Origin: Echiichthys vipera
Lineage: Eukaryota; Chordata; Actinopteri; Perciformes; Trachinidae
Assembly: GCA_963691815.1 (NCBI GenBank)
Contig: OY829645.1
Coordinates: 5,084,001-5,148,000 of the forward strand
DNA: 64,000 bases
Reading direction: 5' to 3'
How positions within the stretch are numbered: the stretch's first letter is position 1; the number at the start of each line of letters is the position of its first letter. This document shows, piece by piece, positions 57,861 through 64,000 of the stretch. The notes under the pieces are model-generated. The model did no database searches, was not told the origin of the DNA, and saw only the letters and a program-made list of their open reading frames with translations. Made by a program: the position numbers and the translations under genes.

Positions 57861-57885
57861 TAAGGGTCCTGAAAGGTGAAATTAT
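57845..57885. other. Head-to-head inversion junction of the satellite
   Basis: The direct arm reads as normal up to TAAATATGTCATCTTT near 57,862 and continues straight into AAGGGTCCTGAAAGGTG, which is the palindrome core of the inverted orientation. About 20 bp of the expected sequence between TTTT and the core (GATAATTTCACGTTTC) is missing at the joint, and no spacer or foreign sequence separates the arms. The breakpoint lies at or next to the monomer's own palindrome, so a palindrome-mediated rearrangement is plausible but not demonstrated. Confidence 0.85.
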
Positions 57886-59480
57886 TAAAAGTTGTCATAG
57901 TTAGGTGGTGTATTCATCAAACAAGACGAATATCACCATTTGTTGTGACTTTCAGGGTCCTGAAAAGTGAAATTATCAAAAGTTGATATATTTAGGTGGT
58001 GTATCCATCAAACATGATTAAAATTACCATTTGTTGTGACTTTCAGAGTCCTGAAACATGAAATTTTCAAAAGTTGACATATTTAGGTGGTGTATTCATC
58101 AAACAAGAGGAATATTACCATTTATTGTGACTTCCAGGGTCCTGAAACGTGAAAATATTAAAAGTTGACATATTTAGGTGGTGTATCCATCAAACAAGAC
58201 GAATATTACCCTTTGTTGTGACTCTCAAGGGTCCTGAAACATGAAATTATCAAAAGTTGACATATTTAGGTGGTGATCCATCAAGCAAACCGGAAATTAC
58301 CATTAGTTGTGACTTTCAGGGTCCTGAAACGTGAAATTATCAAAAGGTGACATATTTAGGTGGTGTATCCATCAAACAAGACGAATATTACCATTTGTTG
58401 TGACTTTCAGGGCCATTAAACGTGAAATTATCAAAAGATGACATATTTAGGTGGTGATCCATCAAGCATAGATGAATATTACCATTTGTTGTGACTTTCA
58501 GGGTCCGGAAACATAAAATTATCAAAAGTTGACATATTTAGGTGGTGTATCCATCAAATAGGCCGAATAGAACCATTTGTTGTGACTTTCAGAGTCCTGA
58601 AACGTGAAATTATCAAAAGTTGACATATTTAGGTTGTGTATCCATCAAACTAGACGGTTATATCCCATTTATTGTGACTTTCAGGGTCCTGAAACGTGAA
58701 AATATTAAAAGTTCACATATTTAGGTGGTGTATCCATCAAACAAGACGAATATTACCATTTGTTGTGACTTTCAAGGGTCCTGAAACATGAAATTATCAA
58801 AAGTTGACATATTTAGATGGTGTATCCATCAAACAAGAGGAATAATATCATTTGTTGTGACTTTCAAGGCCCTGAAACGTGAAATTATCAAAAGTTGACA
58901 TATTTAGTTGGTGTATCCATCAAACAAGACGAATATTACCATTTGTTGTGACTTTCGGGGTACTGAAATGTGAAATTAAAAAAAGTTGAGATATTTAGGT
59001 GGTGTATCCATCAAACAAGACGAATATAACCATTTGTTGTGACTTTCAGGGTCCTGAGATTTAAAATGATCAAAAGTTGACATAATTGGGTGGTGTATCC
59101 ATCAAACAAGACGAATATTACAATTTGTTGTGACTTTCAGGGTTTCTGAAAGGTGAAATTATTAAAAGCTGATAAAGTTAGGTGGTGTATTCATCAAACA
59201 AGACGAATATTACCATGTGTTGTGACTTTCAGGGTCCTGAAACTTGAAATTTCAAAAGTATACATATTTAGGTGGTGTATCCATCAAACAAGTCGAATAT
59301 TACCATTGGTTGAAACTTTCAGGGCCCTAAAACGTGAAATTATCAAAAGTTGACATAATTAGGTAGTGTATCCATCAAAAGAGACGAATATAACCATTTG
59401 TTGTGACTTTCAGGGTCCTGAGATGTAAAATTATCAAAAGTTGACATAATTAGGTGGTGTATCCATCAAACAAGATGAAT
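57861..59480 (-). repeat. 91-bp satellite array, inverted arm (about 18 monomers)
   Basis: The same satellite is read here on the opposite strand: the + strand now shows CTTTCAGGGTCCTGAAACG, GAAATTATCAAAAGTTGAC and TTAGGTGGTGTATCCATC. Eighteen palindrome cores can be counted between about 57,865 and 59,415 at roughly 91-bp spacing. The monomers differ from one another more than those inside the direct arm (for example cores reading GGGCCATTAAAC, GGGGTACTGAAATG and GGGTTTCTGAAAGG), and no higher-order period is apparent. It ends at the 5' end of the RTE-like element. This looks like an old, unhomogenised edge of the satellite block. Confidence 0.97.
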
Positions 59481-59931
59481 AGGGGTTGGACCCTATTCTT
59501 CTCTGGAGTTGCCCAGGGTGTGAGGCGCCGGGCGGGTGTGGGGATACTCACAAACCCCCGGCTGAGCGCTGCAGTGTTGGAGTTTACCCCGGTGGACGAG
59601 AGGGTCACCTCCTTACGCCTGCGGGTGGTAGGGGGGGAAAACTCTGAGTGTTGTTTGTGCATTTCACCGAACAGCAGTTCAGAGTATTCGGTCTTCTTGG
59701 AGACCCTGAATGGAGTCCTGCATGGGGCTCCGGTAGGGGACTCCATAGTTCTGCTGGGAGACTTCAACGCCGACGTGGGCTATGATGGAGACACCTGGAG
59801 AGGCGTGATTGGGAGGAATGGCCTCCCTGATCTAAATCCGAGTGGTCGTCAGTTATTAGACTTCTGTGCTAGTCACGGATTATCTATATCTAACACCATG
59901 TTCGAACATAGGCCAAAGGTCGATGATCGAT
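59481..59931 (+). pseudogene. RTE-type AP endonuclease, N-terminal and middle part
   Basis: The frame beginning AGG at 59,481 reads RGWTLFFSGVAQGVRRR and continues to ISNTMFEHR near 59,910. The catalytic-type motif LLGDFNADVG lies at 59,751-59,780, with the Asp codon at 59,760 and the Asn at 59,766. In intact relatives this domain nicks the target DNA. The upstream start is missing; the open frame only gains a Met codon (59,454) from the adjoining satellite, so that start is accidental. After FEHR the frame changes at GGCCAAAGG (59,911), where GQRSMID is read in the next frame. Compared with the family as I know it, about a dozen residues (a segment with a Trp-Tyr pair) are missing at this point. 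Confidence 0.85.
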
Positions 59932-59938
59932 TGTATCA

Positions 59939-60755
59939 TCTGATCTGAGGCTTTATGTTTTGGACATTCGAGTGAAGAGAGGGGCAGAGCTGTCAACTGA
60001 TCACCATCTGGTGATGAGTTGGATCAGAGGATGGGGGAAGATTCTGGACAGACCAGGTAAACCCAAACGAGTAGTGCGGGTGAACTGGGAACGTCTGGAG
60101 GAGGCCCCTGTCCGAGAGATCTTCAACTCACACCTCCAGCGGAGCTTTTCTGGCATCCCTGTGGAGGTTGAACCGGAGTGGGAAATGTTCACAGCTTCCA
60201 TTGCTGAAGCTGCAGCAGTGAGCTGTGGCCTCAAGGTCTTAGGTGCCTCAATGGGCGGTAACCCTCGAACACCGTGGTGGACACTGGTGGTCAGGGAAGC
60301 TGTCCGACTGAAGAAGGAGGCCTTCCGGGATATGCTATCCCAGAAGACTCCGGAGGCAGTTGCAAGGTACCGACAGGCAAGAAGGGCTGCAGCCTCTGCT
60401 GTGTCAGAGGCAAGGCAGCGGGTTTGGGACGAGTTCGGAGAAGTCATGGAGAAGGACTTTCCGGCGGCACCAAGGTGCTTCTGGAAAACCATTCGACATC
60501 TCAGGAGGGGGAAACGGGGAACCGTCCAAGCTGTTTACAGTAAGGACGGGACGCTGGTGACCTCAGCCGATGAGGTAATCAGGCGGTGGAATGAGCACTT
60601 TGAGGAACTCCTTAATCCGACTAACATGCTCTCTTTTGTAGAGGCAGAGCTGGAGGCTGATGGGGAATCATTGTCAATATCCCTGGCGGAAGTCACTGAC
60701 GTAGTCAAACAACTCCACAGTGGCAAAGCCCCAGGGGTTGATGAGATTCGTCCAA
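59939..60755 (+). pseudogene. RTE endonuclease C-terminus and pre-reverse-transcriptase linker
   Basis: Reading resumes at 59,939 with SDLRLYVLDIRVKRGAEL and reaches the endonuclease end motif STDHHLV, whose Asp and His codons at 59,999 and 60,002 are the expected terminal catalytic pair. A basic linker follows: NPRTPWWT near 60,260, RQARRAAASAVSEARQR near 60,370 and HLRRGKRGTVQAVYSKDG near 60,500. Then comes the start of the reverse transcriptase, HSGKAPGVDEIRP, at about 60,715-60,753. One base is lost in CGTCCAAAATGC compared with the family's usual reading, which puts a stop at 60,761. Confidence 0.85.
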
Positions 60756-60756
60756 A

Positions 60757-61135
60757 ATGCTGAAAGCTTTGGGTTTGGAGGGGCTGTCTTGGTTGACACG
60801 CCTCTTCAACATTGCATGGAAGTCTGGGACAGTGCCAAGGGAGTGGAAGACCGGGGTGGGGTTCCTCTTTTTAAAAAGGGGGACCAGAGGGTGTGTGCCA
60901 ATTACAGGGGTATCACACTACTCAGCCTCCCTGGTAAAGTCTACACCAAGGTGCTGGAAAGGAGGGTTCGTCCTATAGTCGAACCTCAGATTGAAGAGGA
61001 ACAATGTGGATTCCGTCCTGGACGTGGAACAACGGACCAGCTCTGCATTCTCGCAAGGATCCTGGAGGGGGCCTGGGAGTATGCTCATCCAGTCTACATG
61101 TGTTTTGTGGATCTGGAGAAGGCATATGACCGAAA
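60757..61135 (+). pseudogene. RTE reverse transcriptase, N-terminal half
   Basis: The frame starting at 60,757 gives MLKALGLEGLSWLTRLFNIA and GTVPREWKTGV. Near 60,858 one base is missing and the frame moves to VPLFKKGDQRVCANYRGITL (60,861 onward). Recognisable reverse-transcriptase blocks are NYRGITLLSLPGKVY (from 60,900), EEQCGFRPGRGTTDQL (from about 60,996) and motif A, CFVDLEKAYDR, whose first catalytic Asp codon is at 61,110. Everything from motif B through the FADD-type active site to the thumb is gone, because the element jumps at about 61,133 to its far C-terminal part. No polymerase activity is possible. Confidence 0.87.
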
Positions 61136-61260
61136 TGGGTTTTCTCAGGAGGGTAGCTGGAGTCTCCCTTAGAGATAGGGTGAGAAGTGCAGCCATCCGT
61201 GGGGAACTCGGAGTAGAGCCACTGCTAAAGCTGCTGCCCCCGCGACCCGACCCCGGATAA
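61136..61260 (+). pseudogene. RTE ORF C-terminal remnant fused after a large internal deletion
   Basis: In the frame following the deletion the sequence reads GFLRRVAGVSLRDRVRSAAI, then GELGVEPLL, then directly KLLPPRPDPG and TAA. From memory of the family, the first part lies well upstream of the terminus and a second segment is absent between GVEPLL and LLPPRPDPG. This copy therefore has two internal deletions, one after motif A and one here near 61,225. It is readable only because the residual pieces are short and conserved. Confidence 0.75.
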
Positions 61261-61270
61261 GCGGATGAAG

Positions 61271-61290
61271 ATGAGATGAGATGAGATGAG
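61271..61290 (+). repeat. ATGAG x4 tail of the RTE-like element
   Basis: Four copies of ATGAG follow GCGGATGAAG. Short tandem tails of GATG-like or ATGAG-like units are usual at the 3' ends of fish RTE/Rex3 elements, where reverse transcription starts. The tail marks the exact 3' end of the insertion at 61,290. Confidence 0.85.
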
Positions 61291-61796
61291 TTTTGTCGAC
61301 ACTGGAGGCCTCCTGTGAGAGCAATGCTAAGCTGACCTGGTGTCCCATGTCGCTGACTTTATACGTGTGCATGCTTGTGCTCATACATGTACAAACGTGC
61401 TTTACAAAAGCCCACCTCTCCCAAATGTGCTGTGGCCGGCAAGTGTGCCGTACCTAGGCTTGGTACAGTTGTACTCACACTGGTCAAACGAACTAGACTT
61501 TAGCCGTGAAGCATGCTTGGGCACGGTACAGATGGACAGTGTGAGTGCGCTCTTGTTTGATGTAGAGGAATAGCTTCACGGCCTGCCTGCCTTAAGACAT
61601 CTTGGTGCCCTCGGCTGGCTAATTTACTTTCCATGGTTTTTGCTGTTTATTCTTTTTTCTCTATGACTTAAAGGGTCAAATGCTGTTACTGTCTAGGAAG
61701 AGACCCTGGAAGCTCAGATTAGCTTTTAGCTGGAGCTTAGATGATGTTCTTTGCTATGGGAGTAGCCCTTAGAGCGGCCACAAGTGTTATTGTTTT
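61291..61796. other. Non-satellite flank, unassigned
   Basis: About 500 bp of mixed-composition DNA with no convincing coding frame on either strand and no satellite monomers. It holds alternating CACGTGTGCATGC-like stretches near 61,365-61,390 and a structured segment (61,473-61,546). The longest frames here lack any domain or codon pattern I can recognise. It may be a worn transposon. Confidence 0.5.
61473..61546. repeat. Nested inverted repeat (possible hairpin or MITE piece)
   Basis: Perfect 10-bp arms ACTCACACTG (61,473-61,482) and CAGTGTGAGT (61,537-61,546) enclose a second inverted pair, CCGTG and CACGG (61,504-61,526), around the self-complementary AAGCATGCTT. The nested symmetry could be the centre of a palindromic miniature transposon or a folding RNA. 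No family was recognised and no target duplication is visible. Confidence 0.5.
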
Positions 61797-61880
61797 ATTT
61801 CGGGGTTTTTTGTTGTTTTGTTCTGTTTTGTATTTGTTTTGTTTTTTCTTTGTTTGTTTTGTTTTGTTTGTATTGTTCTT
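61797..61880 (+). repeat. T/G-rich low-complexity tract
   Basis: The segment is almost only T and G with scattered C (TTTTGTTGTTTTGTTCTG-type units). It sits immediately before the ATG of the L1-like relic and may be the end of that element's 5' leader, or independent simple sequence. The lysine/asparagine-rich frame seen on the opposite strand is a by-product of this composition. Confidence 0.7.
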
Positions 61881-61948
61881 ATGGCTAATGCTGTAAAGAC
61901 AGGTACTGGAGTGCGTCTGATTTCCTGGAATACTAAGGGCATGAACAA
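61881..61948 (+). pseudogene. L1-like ORF2, N-terminal endonuclease fragment
   Basis: Only about 23 residues remain, ending in NTKGMNN. The ISWN motif is the conserved first strand of L1 AP endonucleases and carries a metal-site Asn. The rest of the domain is deleted, and the frame at the joint differs by one from the reverse-transcriptase piece that follows. Confidence 0.75.
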
Positions 61949-62455
61949 CTTTCCCTCTCAGGCGTGGGACCCGGTAGGGCTGTCCGCTCTCACCCTTGTT
62001 GTTCAACATAGCCATCGAGCCGTTAGCCATCTGGCTTAGAAACCAGAATGAGTTTGAAGGCATCACTCGTTTAAGGCTAGTCCACAAACTCTCCTTATAT
62101 GCTGATGACCTTCTCTTATTTATTTCAAACCCCACATCCTCCCTCCAGTTTTATTGATCCTTAATCAGTTTGGACACCTATCGGGATATAAATTGAATAT
62201 TTAGAAAAGTGAGTTATTCTTTGTCAATAACTTAACTCGAGATCACCTCTACTATCCACATTCCCCTTTAAAACAGCTGATGAGGGGTTCAAGTATTTAG
62301 GGGTGTTTATCACCAGCTCCTTCAAGGACCTTTTTCAAAAGAACTGCAAGCTGCTATTGAATAAATGCAAGTCAGACTTGTCTAGATGGGCGGACCTCCC
62401 CCTGTCCTATGCAGGCTGGGTTAATCTTATTAAAGTCAAATTCTGGTGTGAAATC
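61949..62455 (+). pseudogene. L1-like ORF2, reverse transcriptase palm and thumb fragment
   Basis: This piece contains the motif B region (GTR, stop, GCPLSPLLFNI), motif C (YADD at 62,098-62,109) and the post-catalytic KYLGV block near 62,290-62,310. The first Asp of the catalytic triad (motif A) is not present. The frame shifts near 62,158. An intact protein would reverse-transcribe element RNA at the nicked target; this fragment cannot. Confidence 0.82.
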
Positions 62456-63192
62456 GTCCAAGACTCTTTTTAGGTAAATACATTCATCAAATAGGCCAAC
62501 AAACTACTATCAGAGAAATCCGGGACAGACGCTAACAGTCGCTAACAGCCGCTAACCGCCAAATGCGGCTAACACGGATTAGCTCATGGCGGTGAGTTGA
62601 ATGCATTCAAACGTCTTTTTTAACCACTAATACTGCTCAAAATAACACCCCCCCCCGTGCTAACAGGAATTGAACTAAAATGTATTAAAAAATACATACT
62701 CTACCCCATCAATTTCATTCCACTTCTGATACATGCAGAACAACTTGGTGAAGCTATATTTTGAATGCTGTGAAGCTATGAGTGATGGCGTCCATGTGGC
62801 AAGACAGTTCCTTGCCAAGAAAATACATTTGACTTTTTGATGTCTTTAATGTACTCGTATCATCATGAAAATTGATACACAGGTCAAGGGTGGCAAGGTC
62901 TTTGATCTGATTTGCGACACCCATGAGCGTAGAAAAATGCCTCTATAGTGCCTCCTTTAATATTTAAAATACAGATTCATCATTGTCATTTTGGCCTGAT
63001 TACCATTACCTTGTATCTTAACTAACCAGTACTATGGATTTTATCCAATCCGCTTCACTTTTTACGGATCATCCAGAGACCATGCTGATCTGATCATTGT
63101 GCTCTGTGAGTCAAAGGGCGTGACTGCTATGCCGCCGCCATTTTGGATCCATCGCCATGCAAATTCAACTACCTCTCTCCCCCACATACTTC
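62456..63192. other. Non-coding flank with no recognised gene
   Basis: No convincing open frame, RNA gene or element is visible. Minor features are a degenerate 10-bp triplet repeat (62,530-62,559), a run of nine C at about 62,648-62,656, and the 28-bp stretch at 62,469-62,496 that resembles the inverted satellite. The rest is AT-rich intergenic-type sequence. Confidence 0.55.
62530..62559. repeat. Short tandem repeat, 10-bp unit x3
   Basis: CGCTAACAGT, CGCTAACAGC and CGCTAACCGC are contiguous, and a further GCGGCTAAC follows at about 62,565. This is ordinary micro-scale repetition. Confidence 0.8.
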
Positions 63193-63505
63193 ATCCGAAT
63201 TGCTTTAAAATGTATGCACATGATAACAGCCCGCCCTCTACGCCTCCATATGGTCGAAGGCGATCTCGCTCATGCCGCCCCCTTGTGGAAACAGGAAGTG
63301 CCAGTTTTACATCGACATTGTCCGATTTCCTCAAAACTTTACATGTGTGATGACGTCTGCCCCTGAACACACCAGGCCATGTTTGGTTATGCTCCTACTG
63401 TCCCCTGTTGGATGAACCATCAACTTATCATATCTCCTTCATGCTTTGTCCGATTTGCTCCCAAAATCACATGTGTGATGAGGGACCGCCACTGAACGAA
63501 CCCAT
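63193..63505. repeat. Degenerate 128-bp tandem repeat, about 2.5 copies
   Basis: Unit starts TCCGAATTGCTT (63,193), TCCGATTTCCTC (63,321) and TCCGATTTGCTC (63,449) are exactly 128 bp apart and are followed by related ATGTATGCACATGATAA, ACATGTGTGATGA and ACATGTGTGATGA blocks. The end of each unit also matches loosely (GCCCCCTTGTGG and TCCCCTGTTGG). The third unit fades out after about 55 bp and a partial unit may precede the first. Similar repeated segments with a CCCCCTGTTGG core are familiar from fish intergenic DNA; I cannot name the family. Confidence 0.65.
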
Positions 63506-63789
63506 CCACAACTGCTTAGTGCTACGAAACATTGCATTTTTTTCCTCCTTCTTGTTTTCTTCTTACTTCACGCTACAATGCTGACATCCCTCAGGCCCGT
63601 TGCATGGAAGAGTGAGGGCCGGTTCAGCTTTAATTTTTTATTTATTATCATATCAGGCTGTAAAACAAAAAAAAAATACTATTTCAAAAGGGTATCATGA
63701 CGTTCTATAGGTACTGTATGCACCCCAAAGAATTTTGTGGACTTTACCCTCTCAATAGCTTGAGCACCATTTCATTAACACCATCAAAC
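63506..63789. other. AT-rich non-coding flank
   Basis: Contains homopolymer-like T and A runs (about 63,537-63,545 and 63,665-63,676) and no recognisable gene or element. Confidence 0.5.
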
Positions 63790-63955
63790 ATCAAAATTAG
63801 AGAACACATTAATAGTTGATTTATTCTGAAATATTGTTATTTTTTACTGTTCAGAATTTGATAGAATATCTACTGTGACATTACCACTGTTGAACTAGCA
63901 TGTTTTTTAAATAACCAAGACACTAACAAAAACCTTGATCAAAATTAGAGAACAC
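63790..63955. repeat. 18-bp direct repeats 148 bp apart (possible Tc1-like terminal repeat)
   Basis: ATCAAAATTAGAGAACAC occurs at 63,790-63,807 and again at 63,938-63,955. Some fish Tc1-like transposons have long terminal inverted repeats with a pair of short direct repeats (the IR/DR layout) that bind transposase. The spacing is of the right order, but the other end would lie outside the window and no transposase is visible. An 8-bp inverted pair, ATTCTGAA and TTCAGAAT (63,823-63,857), lies between them. Confidence 0.5.
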
Positions 63956-64000
63956 TTTCAGATCCCTCCCAGTTATTGGTGTTAATCTTCACCTGGTGAC

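Larger units (their letters stand above)
59481..61290 (+). mobile_element. RTE/Rex3-like non-LTR retrotransposon, defective copy
   Basis: A GC-richer segment encodes, in broken frames, an AP-type endonuclease, a linker and the first part of a reverse transcriptase. It ends with the short C-terminus LLPPRPDPG, a stop at 61,258-61,260, a 10-bp remnant and a tail of ATGAG repeats. From knowledge of the teleost RTE/Rex3 group, this stop, minimal 3' UTR and short-repeat tail are the normal 3' end. The 5' end is truncated inside the endonuclease. Most of the reverse transcriptase and the C-terminal region are deleted, and the frame changes several times, so it cannot move by itself. Satellite adjoins it on the left but not on the right. 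No target-site duplication was recognised. Confidence 0.88.
61881..62455 (+). mobile_element. L1-like (teleost) non-LTR retrotransposon relic
   Basis: The relic has two pieces of an L1-type ORF2. The ATG at 61,881 begins MANAVKTGTGVRLISWNTKG, the usual beta-strand at the start of the endonuclease. At about 61,948 it jumps to the reverse transcriptase palm: RRGTR, stop, GCPLSPLLFNIAIEPLAIWL, and LSLYADDLLLFISNPTSSL with the YADD active site at 62,098-62,109. Further on are QFGHLSGYKLNI, then ADEGFKYLGVFITSSF and LSRWADLPLSYAGWVNLIK. The endonuclease body and the first half of the reverse transcriptase are missing. Stops at 61,975 (TAG, probably from CAG) and 62,155 (TGA), another TAG after KLNI and frame changes make it dead. 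The 3' end is ragged. Confidence 0.85.

Noticed and set aside
1..59480. CRISPR-like array
   Set aside because: The units are contiguous satellite monomers with no unique spacers, no leader and no cas genes, in a eukaryotic context.
1..59480. CENP-B box in the monomer
   Set aside because: The consensus needs TTCG, four bases, A, two bases, CGGG. The only TTCG in the monomer is followed by TCTTGTTTGATGG, which does not fit. A centromeric role stays possible without it but has no motif support.
1..59480. STAT/GAS-type cytokine response element in the TTTC...GAAA palindrome
   Set aside because: The TTC and GAA halves are separated by 8-9 bases instead of 2-4, so the known site does not match.
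1..59480. Telomeric or ribosomal repeat
   Set aside because: No TTAGGG runs are present, and no rRNA, 5S or tRNA signature was recognised in the monomer.
59454..59480. Met codon at 59,454 as a genuine start of an endonuclease gene
   Set aside because: The first nine codons are inverted satellite. The retroelement coding sequence begins at 59,481 and is 5'-truncated, so the start is accidental.
59450..60726. Open frames antisense to the RTE-like element (59,450-59,767; 60,001-60,492; 60,535-60,726)
   Set aside because: They overlap the sense frames that carry endonuclease and reverse transcriptase motifs and have no recognisable domain of their own.
61551..61562. TCTTGTTTGATG in the flank, identical to 12 bp of the satellite
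   Set aside because: The match stops at once on both sides, and AT-rich 12-mers are easily met by chance given the number of monomer variants.
61737..62135. Minus-strand open frame rich in Lys and Asn
   Set aside because: It arises from the T/G-rich tract and lies antisense to the L1-like reverse transcriptase fragment.
63134..63144. YY1-like site GCCGCCATTTT
   Set aside because: It is one isolated motif with no promoter, CpG island or gene nearby and could occur by chance.
63099..63366. Two overlapping open frames of 69-83 codons
   Set aside because: They cross the 128-bp tandem repeat, show no domain, and their codon use looks like non-coding DNA.

Overview
The window is eukaryotic repetitive DNA, almost certainly from a ray-finned (teleost) fish. 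The evidence is indirect: the right flank carries relics of two non-LTR retrotransposon families typical of teleosts, an RTE/Rex3-like element with a short ATGAG-type 3' tail and a fish L1-like element. No intact protein-coding gene, rRNA or tRNA is visible.

Positions 1-59,480 (93% of the window) are one satellite array with a 91-bp monomer of about 35% GC. Roughly 636 monomers lie head-to-tail in one orientation up to 57,860, and about 18 more divergent monomers lie in the opposite orientation from 57,861 to 59,480. The array continues past the left edge. Each monomer contains a near-perfect 16-bp palindrome (TTTCAGGACCCTGAAA) and two CpG sites, one in the ATTCGTC box and one in CACGTTT.

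The array is organised in higher-order domains. (i) 1 to about 35 kb holds a mosaic of 14- to 32-monomer higher-order repeats, recognised by an ordered set of variant monomers that ends in the marker TTTGAAGGTCCTTGAAAG. (ii) About 35-38.7 kb is a more diverged transition. (iii) About 38.7-55.7 kb is a second family whose core is three contiguous, apparently near-identical 1,723-bp repeats (19 monomers each, 8 + 11) at 38,702-43,870, followed by rearranged partial copies. (iv) 55.7-57.86 kb is an edge zone in which the first family's variant order reappears once at 56.1-56.6 kb, so the second family seems nested inside the first. (v) The inverted arm follows. Unequal exchange or amplification, with a diverged edge, explains most of this.

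At 59,481 the array gives way directly to a 5'-truncated, frameshifted and internally deleted RTE/Rex3-like element (59,481-61,290). Beyond it is non-satellite DNA: an unassigned segment with a hairpin, a T/G-rich tract, an internally deleted L1-like ORF2 relic (61,881-62,455) that keeps a YADD motif, a small degenerate 128-bp tandem repeat (63,193 to about 63,505), and an 18-bp direct repeat near the right edge that may belong to a Tc1-like transposon.

Nothing here works as a gene pathway. The points of interest are satellite architecture, a spacer-free inversion, splice-site-like signals repeated in every monomer, and a satellite boundary marked by a retroelement. Similarity statements come from reading and spot-checking the sequence, not from alignment.
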